DNA from: Sarcocystis neurona
Lineage: Eukaryota; Apicomplexa; Conoidasida; Eucoccidiorida; Sarcocystidae
NCBI GenBank assembly: GCA_000727475.1
Contig: KL647318.1
Span: 1,091,797 to 1,155,796 of the forward strand
DNA: 64,000 bases
Reading direction: 5' to 3'
Shown here: positions 35,138 through 46,900 of the stretch, piece by piece
Layout of the letters: each line of letters begins with the position of its first letter
Position numbering within the stretch: the first letter of the stretch is position 1
Notes under the pieces: model-generated
The model's input: only the letters and a program-made list of their open reading frames with translations
The model's database searches: none
Told to the model about the DNA's origin: nothing
Made by a program: the position numbers and the translations under genes

Positions 35138-37631
35138 GTGAGATCCTCTTCAGTATAGTGTTTCAAACTGCTGCTGCTGCCACACCTTCCTACTCTTCTT
35201 TTTCAGCAGCATTTCCTGCTGGCTCTCCTTCTAGAACAAGTCGAGCGGCCGCTTTTGCAGCTTCGGCGGTCTCAGTGGAAGAAGTTATATTGCATTTTGG
35301 TGACTGTGTCTGTAACTGCTGGTGCTCCTCTCATATATATATATATAGAAGTATACATATTGTCTGAGCATGCGGCTCGTACTCGCCTCCGACGGCGCCT
35401 CCACACACTACTACTCCCACTCTCTTTTCGCGCTGTGTATACATCTATATGGATGTGTGCGCCAGTATTCCCCTTCTCTTCCCCCATGTACACATCCATG
35501 TAGACGTATACTCTCCCGTATATCACAAGACTCGAAGTTATGCCCCGTGCGCTGCTGCTGCTGCTGACGTCGAAGCTTGTCACCCACGTACTATTCCGGT
35601 GCAGATTTTGCTGTTCTTCCCTTCTCCCCTTGCTAAAGCGCTGTAGCTGCCATCTGTCCAGGTCACCTGTTACCAGCCGTTTTTGCTAAAGGGGCCTTAA
35701 TTTCATTCCTGCGCCTGGTCATGTTGCCCCCGGCGCTGCTGGCTACATACAGTTCGTGCGGCTTCCTGCTCAGGGCGCTGCTTGCTCTTGCTGCTGCGTG
35801 CGGCTCCTGTTTTTACACATCTCCCTGCTGCTTCTCCAGCTGTCGTTGGCTGCTGCTGGTTGTCGCTGCTTCCCAAGGTAAGTGATATGATGGGATATGC
35901 GCGTGGAACAGCACACACGGTAGACAATAGAGCTACACGTGGCATCTTGCTGCTGCTGCAGTAATCTGCAGGGTCAGCCGCCACTGCTACAAGTCCTTCG
36001 CGGGAGCAGCACAACCAGAAGTTTCTAATTCTGCAGTGTCTTCTGCCACAGTAGTTTGTGAGTACAACATCAAAGAGACAGAACGGAAATCCATGACGGC
36101 AAGGGCTGCGATGCGTTTGCCGTCAACGGCAGCAGCAGCGGACCTGTTTCTTCCGTACGGCAACGGGTGCATTACGGGCCGCAATGAGGTGTTTCTCGAC
36201 AGCACCCGGGTACCGCAGCGATGATGTCATGACGCCTCCTTGCATCATAACGAAGCAGCAGCAGGGGCAGACCCCCCGGTTGCCACCAGGGACAACAGCA
36301 GCGGCAATGGCCGCTCGCGTGTCTCCACCAGGGGACCAGGGGACACCGGTCATTCCACTAGAGAGAACCGTCTCTCACGACAGCGAGCGGCACGCATCAA
36401 CAGCGAGCAAAAGACCGGCGTGCGCCACCAGTAGCACCAAGCACAGTACGAACCAGAAGCAACGTGCAGACACCGCTCCTGCCAGTCTGCAGTAGCCGCA
36501 GCGCTGGAGCAGGACGCAGCAGCAAGGGAAGGAAAGCCTTCCACCTGTGCGTGCGCGTAAACGTATACTCGTGGAAGGGACACACAGCGGCACCGAAACT
36601 TGACCGGGGACGACCGCAGTGAAGTTCTCTTGTGCTTTTGCAGCTCAAGGTGATGTACCTTAATGCGTTGCGGGTGCTGCTGCGGAAGCTTGTGGTGCTA
36701 TACCGCTGGTGTGCACCTGGTAAGGCTGGTCCGCCTGCTTTGTTTCATGCGCGCTGCCGAGTGTACCACACCAGTCACATCAGTCCGGCTGCTCCTGAAA
36801 AAATGCACGTCTGCACCGTGGCCCATACCTGCGCTGTGTAGCTGGGCGTTTGGGATGGGACTTTATTTCCTGGTGCAGCCGTGAGCGACAGCAGCAGCCA
36901 CTACCGGAGCAGCAGCAGGCGCGAGCGCAACGAACCTAGTATTCAGTTCATGTCAAGCGTTTCTTTCGACCGTGGTCTGTGCGTTCCTTTCCTTCCATCC
37001 TTCGTTTGGCTCCTCCCCTTGGGCGGCGCTCTCGTGCTGCCGCAGCTCGAGGCGCAACAGTAGGTCGAGATGACGACGAGCCACGTGGTGTGGTGCGTCG
37101 CCGCTGCTGCTGTCATACTCACCAGACCCGTCACGTACCGCACGCAACCAAACGACGAACGGAGGCAGCAGTACATCGCCTCTAGACGCCCCTGCAGCCT
37201 CAGCAACATTCACGGCAGCACCTGCAGCGAAGTCGCCCCGGAAGCAGGGGGAGGAGGCACCACCCCAATTCTCGCAGCCGAAGGAGAAGTGGAGAAGTAG
37301 ACATTCAGATCTCGTGTTGCTCTTCTTCGTCTTCTTCAGATACCTAAGCAGCACACAGCGCAGCTGTGTGGTGGTGCGCGCTTTTGCTACGTCTCTTCAC
37401 TGTGTGGTGCTTGCCGCTGCTGCAGCGGGATACGCGTGCCGAAGAAGAAGCAACAGCAGGAGAATCCGTTCGGCTGCTGCTGTGTCCTGCATCCGCGCGG
37501 ATTGCTGGGGCGGGACACCGTCGCGCAGAAGCAGCAGCACTAGCAGCCGCCTCGAGGGTGTTGCTGCTGACACCCGCGCTGCTCTAAGGCGGCTGCTGCC
37601 TGAGGAACCACCGCGGCCGCGTACGTGCTAG
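35138..37631 (+). CDS. Possible multi-exon hypothetical gene
   Basis: Several plus-strand islands look like internal exons with good splice sites. Acceptor 'cgggtgttgcag' precedes GEILFSIVFQT at 35138. Acceptor 'ctgcttctccag' leads to a short exon ending at a GTAAGT donor near 35876. Acceptor 'tgtgcttttgcag' at 36643 precedes LKVMYLNALRVLLRKL and VVLYRWCAP, ending at a GTAAGG donor at 36720. Acceptor 'cttcgtcttcttcag' at 37339 precedes a final open piece. I could not connect all of these in phase, and 37340 onward is open in two frames. No family was recognised. The span is a minimum estimate. A minus-strand donor GTGAGT in the 36.95-37.35 kb ORF is an alternative reading of that part. Confidence 0.25.
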
Positions 37632-37981
37632 TCGCCATACACAAGCGAATACCCACCAAGATGCGCAAGTGGACCGCGGCAACATCTGGGAAGACGCGTC
37701 GGCGGGCTAGCAGCAGGGGGAACTGCCGTAGCCCAGCGCAGCAGCTGGGAGGAACCTGGTGAAGAATGATATAGATCACTGTGAAGGGGCAGCCACACTG
37801 CAGCGAAAGACGGGGGAGAGAGAGTCGACGGCGTAGAGAAGAGCTGTTTTGAGGTTGTGTCAGCGGAGATCGACTGACCACGCTACGGTCGCTGGGGGCG
37901 GCGGGACACGGGACACACTCTCAGCTTCGACGTTTCTCGAACAGCCGGTCGCGCCACCCCTGGTGGATCCAGTCCACTACT
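37632..37981. other. No gene seen
   Basis: Ordinary sequence without trinucleotide runs or recognisable coding motifs. Confidence 0.45.
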
Positions 37982-38497
37982 TCATTTGTTTCCCTTTCCA
38001 TGAGAAGAAAACATCTCGACTGCACGGGCGTGCACGCGTGCGTGCTTTCCGTTTGGAGAATCCTCGCCAGCATCTTGCAAACATGCCTTTCCTCTTCCTT
38101 CCCTTCTGAGAGAGGTGCCGGCCTCCTTTTCATCCCCGTCGTTCCGTGTCTGTGGCGTGCTGTCGTTGGTGTGAGTGCGCTGCTGTTGCTGCCTGTGTCC
38201 CCTGTTTCGCGCGCGCCGTTTCTCCGACGATTTCCACACAGAGAGAACCTTGCTGTTGCACGTTTTTTTCCACCTGCCGCTGCTGTCTACTCGTGCGTCG
38301 CGGGGGTATCTGCGTCCGCTGCCCTGGGTCGTCGCGACTTCTTCGTGCTGCTGCTCGTGCTGCGGCTGCTTCCTGTTGTCCTCCTGTTGCTGCTGCTGGC
38401 CGTGGTAGACTGTTTCTTCGGCTGCTGTATGCTGCGCCGTGAAGGCTGCCCCGTCGTCCTGCTGCTCGCCTTCTGCGTCGGCACCGCTCCTACGCAT
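37982..38497 (-). CDS. Possible Gln/charged-rich hypothetical exon
   Basis: The minus frame is open from 38497 to a stop at 37982. It is rich in Gln, Glu, Arg and Lys, including KVLSVWKSSEKRRARN and a Gln run encoded by CAG on the minus strand. CTG on the plus strand continues to about 39.5 kb, suggesting that the gene, if real, extends upstream. Candidate minus pieces there include KVLLFAEEHSGGADPALP near 39.7 kb. No domain was recognised. It would be transcribed divergently from ALG1. Confidence 0.25.
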   Translation of the reverse strand: MRRSGADAEGEQQDDGAAFTAQHTAAEETVYHGQQQQQEDNRKQPQHEQQHEEVATTQGSGRRYPRDARVDSSGRWKKTCNSKVLSVWKSSEKRRARNRGHRQQQQRTHTNDSTPQTRNDGDEKEAGTSLRREGRGKACLQDAGEDSPNGKHARVHARAVEMFSSHGKGNK

Positions 38498-40003
38498 CCT
38501 GAGCCGCTGCAGCTGCTTTTCCTTCGGTGTGTGTGCGCGTCACTGCGAGGCCTTCTGGCCCTGTCGCTGCTTTCCCGCGGCTGCTGCTGCTTCAGACCTG
38601 CAGCACAGAGACTTTCGGTTCATAGCAGCTGCTGCTGAGAAGGAGAATTCTTGCTCTCGGCGCTGTGTCACGCGCACCGCTTCACGACGGGTACGCGCCA
38701 CTGCCGGTCCGAACGCAGTTCTGCTGCTTTCTTGCGTCGCTGTCCACGTGCGTGCTGCGTCCGTGCTGTGCTGCTACTGCTACGTGACTAGTGTTGCCCA
38801 TCTGCCTGCGCGTGATCTGCTGCGACGTAGGGCGAGGCGTTGTAGACACGAAGGCTGCTGCTGCTGCTGCGGCGGAGGGCCACACCTGCTGCTGCTGCTG
38901 CTGTGCTGCTGCTGCTGTGCTGCTGCTGCTGCTAGCAGCTCGCAGCCTCGGGGGGCGCGCGACGCCGCGCACCCGCTGCAACAGCCGGGGAGGCCGAACG
39001 CTGGTGCTGACGCAGCACACGTGCATGCCACTTGCTCCTGGAACCAGACTTGCGGTAATTTCGCAGCTGCAGCGGCTTGTGCGACTCGCCTGCTGCTGCT
39101 CGAGTGTCCCTCCCTGCTACTGCTGCTGCCTTCTTCACCTTTTCTCGCCTCACACTATCTCTCGGCCGCAGCGGCCCCGTGCGTCTGCGACAGCGCAGGT
39201 GTTTTGTCCGCGAGGTAGACTCCGACGACGGTGGGAAAGCGCAGGGGACCTCGTTTTTTATGCGCCGACTGTCTCATCTCCTTCTTTCTATTCCTCTCTC
39301 ACAATCTCCTCCTCTGCCAGTCCCTTCCGCGACCCGAGCTGCTGCTGCCCAACAGCACTGCTGCTCCTTCTTCTTCTCTTCTGGCGTCATCCACGTGCGC
39401 AGCACCGTCCTACCTGCGCTGCTGCGAGTGTCCTGCTGCCTTCCCTTGCTCCGCTGCCGCTGCTGCTGCTGCTGCTGCTCTGCTGCCGTCGCTGCTGCCG
39501 CGTCGGTCTGCTGAACCGTGTCTGCGCGGCACGCAGCAGCCCTCACCACACGACCTCTACAGCAGCAGCAGCAGGAGGAAGCCTCTTCTTTTGCAGACAC
39601 AGACCCGCACCCAGGCTTCACTACTGCTGCTGCTTCTCTCGTTGTAGTGCAGCAGCGAGGGAGTGCTGGATCAGCGCCGCCGCTGTGTTCTTCGGCAAAC
39701 AGCAGCACCTTTTGGGAAGTGTGTACGTACGTGTGTGTGTATTTTTGCTGCGCGGCGCAGCGGGAGAGCAGTGTGGGGTCTTGGGGAGGCGATTGAAGCG
39801 ACAGAGTCGTCGCAGACGGATGGGAGGAGGCGAAGGAGCAGCAGAAGCCTACGAAGACCGCGGCCCCACATGCAGCAGCCGTGCGGCGCACCCCTTTGTT
39901 CGCATGGGATTGCGGAGCAGCTTCAGCAGCAGTAGATTCGAAGAGCAGCAGCGGTGTGTGTGGCTCGACGCGAACGAGAAACAGCAGCAGCAGCAGGAGC
40001 AAT
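38498..40003. other. CTG-rich segment upstream of ALG1
   Basis: Dense plus-strand CTG to about 39.5 kb, then mixed sequence. The last 300 bp before the ALG1 ATG should hold its 5' untranslated region and promoter. A 'gtgtgtacgtacgtgtgtg' element lies at 39719-39737 and CAG triplets precede the ATG. No TATA-like or other core element can be claimed. Confidence 0.4.
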
Positions 40004-43000
40004 ATGGACTCTTTTGAGGGCGGTACTGCTGCTGCTGCTGCAGCTGCTGCTGCTCAGAGCGACGGCTTCAGCGTGTGGGAGCCGGCGACGGAGGACCAGG
40101 TGCCGCCGTCATCGGCAGCAACAGCGGCTCTGACGCATTACCTCTGGCACATGGCGCCGGCAGCAGCAGCAGCCACATCTACGGACTGGCTGCTGCTGCT
40201 GCTGCAGCTGCTGGGCTTCGCCGCCGCCATCTGGGTGGCTGCTGCCTTGGCGCTCGCGATCGCTGCAGTGGCGTCCGTCCGAAAGATCCTGCAGCAGCAG
40301 CAAGAGCAGCAACTTCATCTGGAGGCGCTGTGGTGGGCTCGCTACGGCAACCGTTGTCTATTGCACACGCTCGAGAAGCAGCGGCGGCTGGTCTGCACCT
40401 TGGCGAGCAGCAGCAGCAGCACCGGAAGCAGCAGCTACACCGCCGGGGACAGCCCCAGCAGCAGCGGCAGCAGCCACAGGCGCCGCAGCGTCGGCGACGG
40501 CGCCGGAACCTTCCCCAGCAACACTCGCAACGACAGACACGGCAGCAGCATCAGAAGGCAGCAGGGCCCGAGGAGGCAGGAGACGGGAAGTCACTTCGCG
40601 CGCAGCAGTAGCAGCTGCAGCAGCACGACTGCAGGGAGCAGCAGCAGCAACGCGCTGGTGAGTGCGACGTGGGGCAGGGGCAGCGCCACCAGCAGCGGAG
40701 GGGAAGCTGCTGCAGCGCAGTTTGCCGGCCTCAGCAACCGCCGAAGCAGTGCTGCTGCTGCAGCTGGGGTAGGGGGGAGAGGGGCCTGCGCCGGTAGCGA
40801 GACTGCAGCAGCAACAATATCAGATGCAGGTGGAAGAAAGAGAAAGTGGGGAGAGGAGTTCGCAGGAGGCTGCGCTGCTGCTGCTGCTCCTCTGCCGGCC
40901 TTAACGACGTCGTCAGCAGCGGCGGAAGGACGAGGAAGAAGAAGAAGCCGCGGAGGAAGAGGAGAGGGCAGCAGCGGGGGGGAAGTATCTCCTGCAGCAG
41001 CAGCAGGACCGGCATGCGCGGCAGCAGCAGCAGCCGCAGTACAGCGGGCGGCAGCAGCGGTAAGTGCGGTATGCAGCAGCACCGGGGAGGGGAGCGTAAC
41101 AGCAGCGATGAGCCACGCAGCAGCAGCTGTCGCCAGTGCCACTGCTGCGGTCGCCGGCGCTGCGGCTCTCACCGACTGCCTGCAGCAGCCGAGCGACCGG
41201 CGGTGGGTTTCTCTTCTCGAAAGTAACTTCTGCAACTGCAAAGAGTTTCCTCCCCCTGCTGTCTACTTGATCGTCCTCGGCGACTTTGCCCGCAGCCCTC
41301 GCATGCTCTACCACACCCAAGCGCTGACTCAAAGCCCCGCTGCTGCTGCTGCTCCGCTAGCCGCCTCGGGGAGGACTGCAGCTGCCCCCGCTACTAGGAT
41401 TCCTGCCGCTGCGATTCCTGCTGCTACGAATCCTGCTGCTACGAGTCCTGCTGCTGTAACTCCTGCTGCTGCAACTCCTGCTGCTGGTCCCGCTGCCGCT
41501 GCTATGACTACTACGCTCGCTACTGCGGCTGCTGCTGCTTCGTCGACTGGCCTTCGAGCCGGCGGGGATGCTGTCAGTCGTCCAGCAGCTGCTGCTGTTG
41601 CTCACACGACGATGGGGCCATCAGGCACCGCAGCGCGAGGCTCAGAGGCAGACATAGCAGGCGACACCGCATTCGCGTCTTGTGCTGCAGCAACTGCAGC
41701 AGGGAATGGCAGGCGCGGAAGAGCAGCAACAGCAGCAGGAGGAGGGAGCGGAGTAGGAGCGACGACCGGGGGAGACCGAGAGCGAGAAGGCGCAGCAGCA
41801 ACAGAGAGGAGAACAGCAGCAGCAGACGCGCTCCCTCCGCCGGTCGTCCACGTTTTCGCATATATCGACACTCCCCTTCCGGCGTGGCTGGCAGAGACGC
41901 CGCTGCTGCTGGTTCATCCGCTGCCTAAATTTCCGCTCCAATTTTGCTGCGATGCACTTGCTGCGCGTCGAAGAATTCTCGGCACTGCTGCCTGGCTGCT
42001 GCTGCTACTGCCGCTGAAGGTGGTGTACAACGCCGCCGCCGTGGCGGCTGCGCTGCTGCTGTCTCTCCGAGACCCACGCCGACGCAGCAGAAGCAGCCCC
42101 AGAAGAAGCACGGCAGTCGTCCGGGCCCTTCCCGCGCCGCCGCAGCAAGAGCAGCAGCAGCAGCAAGAGCAGCAGCACTGCAGAAGTTGGAGCCCGGGGG
42201 GGAGAGGCAGGCGACCGCAGCAGCAGCGGCGCGCTCAAAACCAGCAGCAGAAGCAGCTTCCTCCGCGTGTGCTGGAACTGCTGCAGGAGCGAGCCGTTGA
42301 CCCGCATGAATACCGGCCGTTAGTGCTGGTGCAGTCTCCTCCGGCTTTGCCTCTGCTGCTGGTCTGCGGCTACCTCTGCAAGCTGCTGCGCGCACGCTTC
42401 GTCGTTGACTGGCATAATCTCGGCTACACGCTGCTGTTTGCTGCTGCTGGGGTTTCGTCCTCCTCCTGGAGCGGCGGCGGTGCGGCTGCTGGGGGGGCAG
42501 GACGCACGAGCGAGCGCCGCGGCGAGGACGAGGCTGCTGCAGAAGAACCGGAAGAAGAAGCGGAAGAAGAAGAAGAAGAGAGAAAAGAAGAACAGATGCC
42601 AGAGAGGAGAGGAGGTGTGGGATGTGGGGGGTGGCTGCGGGGGCTGCCGGTGACCCGCGCTGCAGCAGCAGCAGTGAGTGCAGCAGCAGGGGTTGTGCTG
42701 CCGTGTCGTCCGCAGGTGTCTCGATGCAGGAGCAGCGGCTGCGCGCTGGACGATGACGAGGCACCGCAAGAGGGACGAAGAGGCTGCAGCAGCAGCAGCA
42801 ACATCGGGTCCCAGGGGGAGACCGGAGCAGGAAGAGAACGAAGAGAAGCAGCGAGAAGCAGCGGCAGAGAGAGGAGGCGGAATAGCAGAGAGGCCGAGCA
42901 AAGGAGCAGCACTTGCCTCTTGCTGCTGCAGCAGGGGCTGCGTCGCATCGCTGCTGCCGCAGAGGGGGCAGGGGGACGTCTGGCAGACGCGAGCTTCTGC

Positions 43001-43906
43001 GTCTCTGTGGCCATGCAACAGCACCTGCTGCGCCAGTGGCGGCTTTCTGCTGCTGTTTTGTACGACCGTCCTGCTCCTGCCTTCCATCCTATTACTCTCG
43101 TCGAGCGCCACGCCATTGCAATGAAGTACATGCGGCTGCCGTCTCTGATCCGCCGCAGCACAAGCGGCAGCAGACGAAGCAGCAGCGAAGAGGAAGCAGC
43201 AACAGCAGCAGCAGCAGCGCAGCAGGAGCGGGAGCACCAGCGAGGCAACGACAGAGAGGAGGCGGCGTGGTGGCCGCGACAGCAGCAGCAGCAGGAGCAG
43301 TGTCTCCTGTACTCCGGCTGGCAGTCGGCAGCAGGGGCCGCAGCAGCGGCAAGAAGAAGAGAAGCAGAGGCAGTGGGGCAGCAGCAGTGGTCCTCTTGGA
43401 CAGAAGCAACGGGAACAGCAGATACGTCGCAGCGGGAAGAAGAGGAAGAACGCGAGAGGTTGCTTGAAGAACAGTCATTCTTCCCGTTTGTAGAAGACAC
43501 AGACTGCAGAGGGTCGGGGCAGGTGCCTCCTGCTGCGGCGACGTCGCAGCTCCTGATGCTGCATCTGCAGAGGGAGGAAATGCTGCTGCCGCCTGTGCCG
43601 CTGGAGCCGCCCCAGCCGCCGCCGCCGAGGCAGCAGCAGCAGCAGCTGCGAACGCGCCGAGTGGCGCAGGAGGAAGCCGAGGAGGAGCGACTACAGCAGC
43701 ACCAGCGACTGCAGCATCTGCTCATGTTGCTGCTGCCTGCGACCCACCTGCAGAGCAGCTGCTCGTTTGCTGCTGCTGCAGTGCTTCCGCCTCTCCCCAG
43801 TCGTCCTCTGCAGCACCCGCGGCAGCGCCCCAGCAGCAGCAGCTGGCCGCGTGGCATTTCCCCGCCGCCCTTGCCGCAGCGAGAACTTTCGCTCGTTTCC
43901 TCCGCG
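40004..43906 (+). other. ALG1: ALG1 exon 1
   Basis: The start is the ATG at 40004 (MDSFEGG). The frame is open further upstream, but only through CAG repeats, and 40004 is the first ATG that leaves a sensible short N-terminus before the membrane anchor. The exon encodes the whole N-terminal half of the GT-B fold. Inserts include a 15-bp tandem repeat at about 41395-41490 (PAATx-type pentapeptides) and an acidic run at 42540-42590. The donor is GCG|GTGAGT at 43907. Confidence 0.88.
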
Positions 43907-46900
43907 GTGAGTTCACCATGGCCGACACACCTTTTTGCTGCTCATGTGCGTAGGCATCACTTTTTGCTGCTAGTAGTGCTGCTGTGTCCTCAAAATTTGA
44001 CCCAGGTGCATGCGCCTCGCGCGCCTGCAGATGTCTCTGTGTGTGAGTGTGTGTGTGTAAGCCACTGCGTGAAAGGCGCATGCGCATGCATTTCCCAGGC
44101 GCCCGCTGCTTCCACCGCATTTCTGTCTGTGTCACTGGGCCTGTCTCCCTGTGTGAGGACTTCTCCCTCTTACGTTGCCGTTTGCTGTCGACACGCGTCC
44201 ACCGGCGCAGGGAGACGTGCACCACGTGATGCCGCCGTCTTCTTCTCTGCGTCAAAACGTCCACGTTTCGATTGCTGCTGGTGCTGGTGGGCGGCACGGA
44301 ACCTCCTCCGACAACCGGGTGTCTCCCCTCTCCTGCGGTGTACGTACACTCGGCGAGGTGGATGAGGGGGGGAAGAGAAGCGAAAAGAGAGACGGGAGAA
44401 GGGGGAGACAGCAGGAGAAAGGCAGCAGCAAGTCGGAGGAAAAGAGACACAGAAACACGTGGTACACAAACACGTGGCTTTTTGCTGGGACGTGGGGAGG
44501 GGGGTGCAGATGCGTGGCGCTGCAGCAGCTTTCTTCTGCGCCTCCTAGGCAGCTGACTTCGTTGGGTGGTCGGTGTGGACGCGCCGCTTTCGACCCACGG
44601 CGACTTCCCCACGTTTCACTTTCACACGGGCACCTGCTTCTCTCTGTTCCAGGTGTACGTACACCCCGTGGTGTGTCTGCCGCTCTTCAGTTGGTGTGGG
44701 GGCAGAAGTGAGGGGAGTGTCTCCCGTCTCCCCAGGGACTTGCTGCTGGAGACAGGCAGACGAGACATCTTTGCATGCATATCTTTTCTGCATGCGAGTC
44801 TCTGCGCATTTGTCGAGCTGGCTGTCTCCGTGTCTCTCTGTCTGCGTGCTGCTGCTGTCTGCGCCGTGGGGTGGTGGTGGCTCACCTTAGCACTGTCTTG
44901 CACAAACCTGGAGAATCTTCTGTGAGACGGCGACGCTCTAACACATGTGAGGGTTATCTGCAGATAGTGAGCAGCGCCGTCCTTTTTGATTGGTGGGGTC
45001 TCTGCGTGTGGGGTGCGGGGCCTGCGCGCGCGTGCAGGAACTGCTCGCTCCAGGGGAAGGCGAAGGCAGCGGTCGAGGAGGAGCGGGAGGAGGAAGAAGA
45101 GAGCGCGAGGCAGCAGCAGCAGGAGCAGCAGGCGGAAGATCCGAAGGAGGAGGGGACCGAAGACTAAGGAGCAGCAGGAGTCGCGGCACGCAGCAGGAGC
45201 AGCGACAGCAGCTGCGTGTGCGTGTGGCAGTCCGCAGCGACAGACCTGCCGTGCTGCTAGTCGCCACGAGTTGGACCGCAGATGAGGACCTCGACTTGCT
45301 GCTGTGTGCCCTGCGCCTGTACGACAGTCACCGGGAGTGGCAGCAGCGCGTGTTGCTGCAGCGTAGGGCGCGCCGCAGCTCTCTTGAGCGCATCACCACC
45401 ACGTCTTGCAGACTGAGCAGCCGCAGCAGCAACGTCCACGAAGGCAGTGACAGCAGCGGCGCCCAGAGACGAAGAGGAGGAGGAAGAGGCGGAGGAGGAG
45501 GAGGAATGAGCAGGAGCAGCATCCGGAGAAGGGGAAGGGTGGATGAAGAGGCATACGGCAGCGAGCGGTGGCGGCAGCAGCAGCAGCATCAGCAGAGAAG
45601 AAGAACTCCTGCGTGGTGGGATGGTGCGACTGCCGAGTTCACTTCGTCTTGGCGTGCTGCTGCTGTTGCAGATGCTGCTGCCGGCGTTGTGCCTTCAGGC
45701 CTGTTCGGCGGCAGCAGTGGTGGCAGCAGCCACAGCAGCTGGAACTTCGACCTGGACGAGGAGGAAGAAGAGGAAAAAATTGGGAGAGAAGAGCTGCTGC
45801 CGCCTCTGCTGCTTCTCATCTCCGGACGGGGACCCGGGAAGAAAAAGTGGCTGCAGCAGGCTGCTGCTGCAAAACTACGGCACGTCGCCATCCGCACGCT
45901 CTTCGCTCCCCTCGAAGACTACTACAAGTACGACCGAAGAAGCAGCAGTCTTCGCAGCGACAGCAGCAGCAGCAGTTCTGGTGGCGACAGCAACAGCAGC
46001 AATTTTGGTAGCGGCGTGCGACCATTTCAATAGCAGCGGCAGTGGCAGCAGGAGTAGCACCAGCAAGTGCGACCTTTCGAATAGCAACAGCAATAGCAGC
46101 AGTCGAGAAGCCACAGCAGCAACAGCAATATTGTAGTTGCGTCAGGAGTAGCAGCAGGGTCGCGAGAGCAGCAACACCTCGTGAGCTGCGGCAGGTGAAG
46201 ATGGAGAGAGAGAGCAGCAGTGAACTGCCGCAGCAACAACAGAAGGAGAAGTGATAGTAGATACAGCGGAGTCACGACGCGGTTAACCGCCATAGCAGCA
46301 GCAGTCAGGAAGCAGCAGCAGCAGAACCTCTTTCTAACGCGGAAAGAGGGTAGCAACTAGCCCCAGACGTGCAGCAGCAAGACCGGCAACGAGAGAGGCA
46401 GCAGCAGCTGCGCCGCCAGAAATCGAAAGAGCAGCAGCAGGAGCAGCACTTGCTTCGCGCACTACTGGAAAAACAGCAGCTGCAACAAGACCGACAAAAC
46501 AGCAACAGCAGCAGCTGCCCCAGCACCTACAGCAAGAGCAGTAATATCAGAAGCAACAGCAGCAGCACGTGTTGCAGCCCCTCAAGCAACAGCAGTCATA
46601 CCAGCAGCAACAGCAGCGCAGGTGTGCCACAGCTCCCACAGCAACAGCAGTAGCACCAGCAGCAACAGCAGCAGGTGCGGCAGCGCGTAGCGTACTAGTA
46701 GTCGTATGGACAGCAGCTACGGCAGCAGCAACAGCAGCAGCAACAGCAGCCGCGTCTGGGTGTGTGCGGGGCGGAGTGGATCCCCGTGCTTCCACACAGC
46801 AGCCGATTTTCGTAGACGTACAAGTCTTCCCCATTTCTTCTTTCATGCATGTATATATCTCTTTCTGCCGGTCTTCTTCTTACGCGGCAGCGTATACATA

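Noticed and set aside
42424..43857. 477-codon minus-strand ORF
   Set aside because: Antisense to ALG1 exon 1, whose blocks are clearly conserved on the plus strand.
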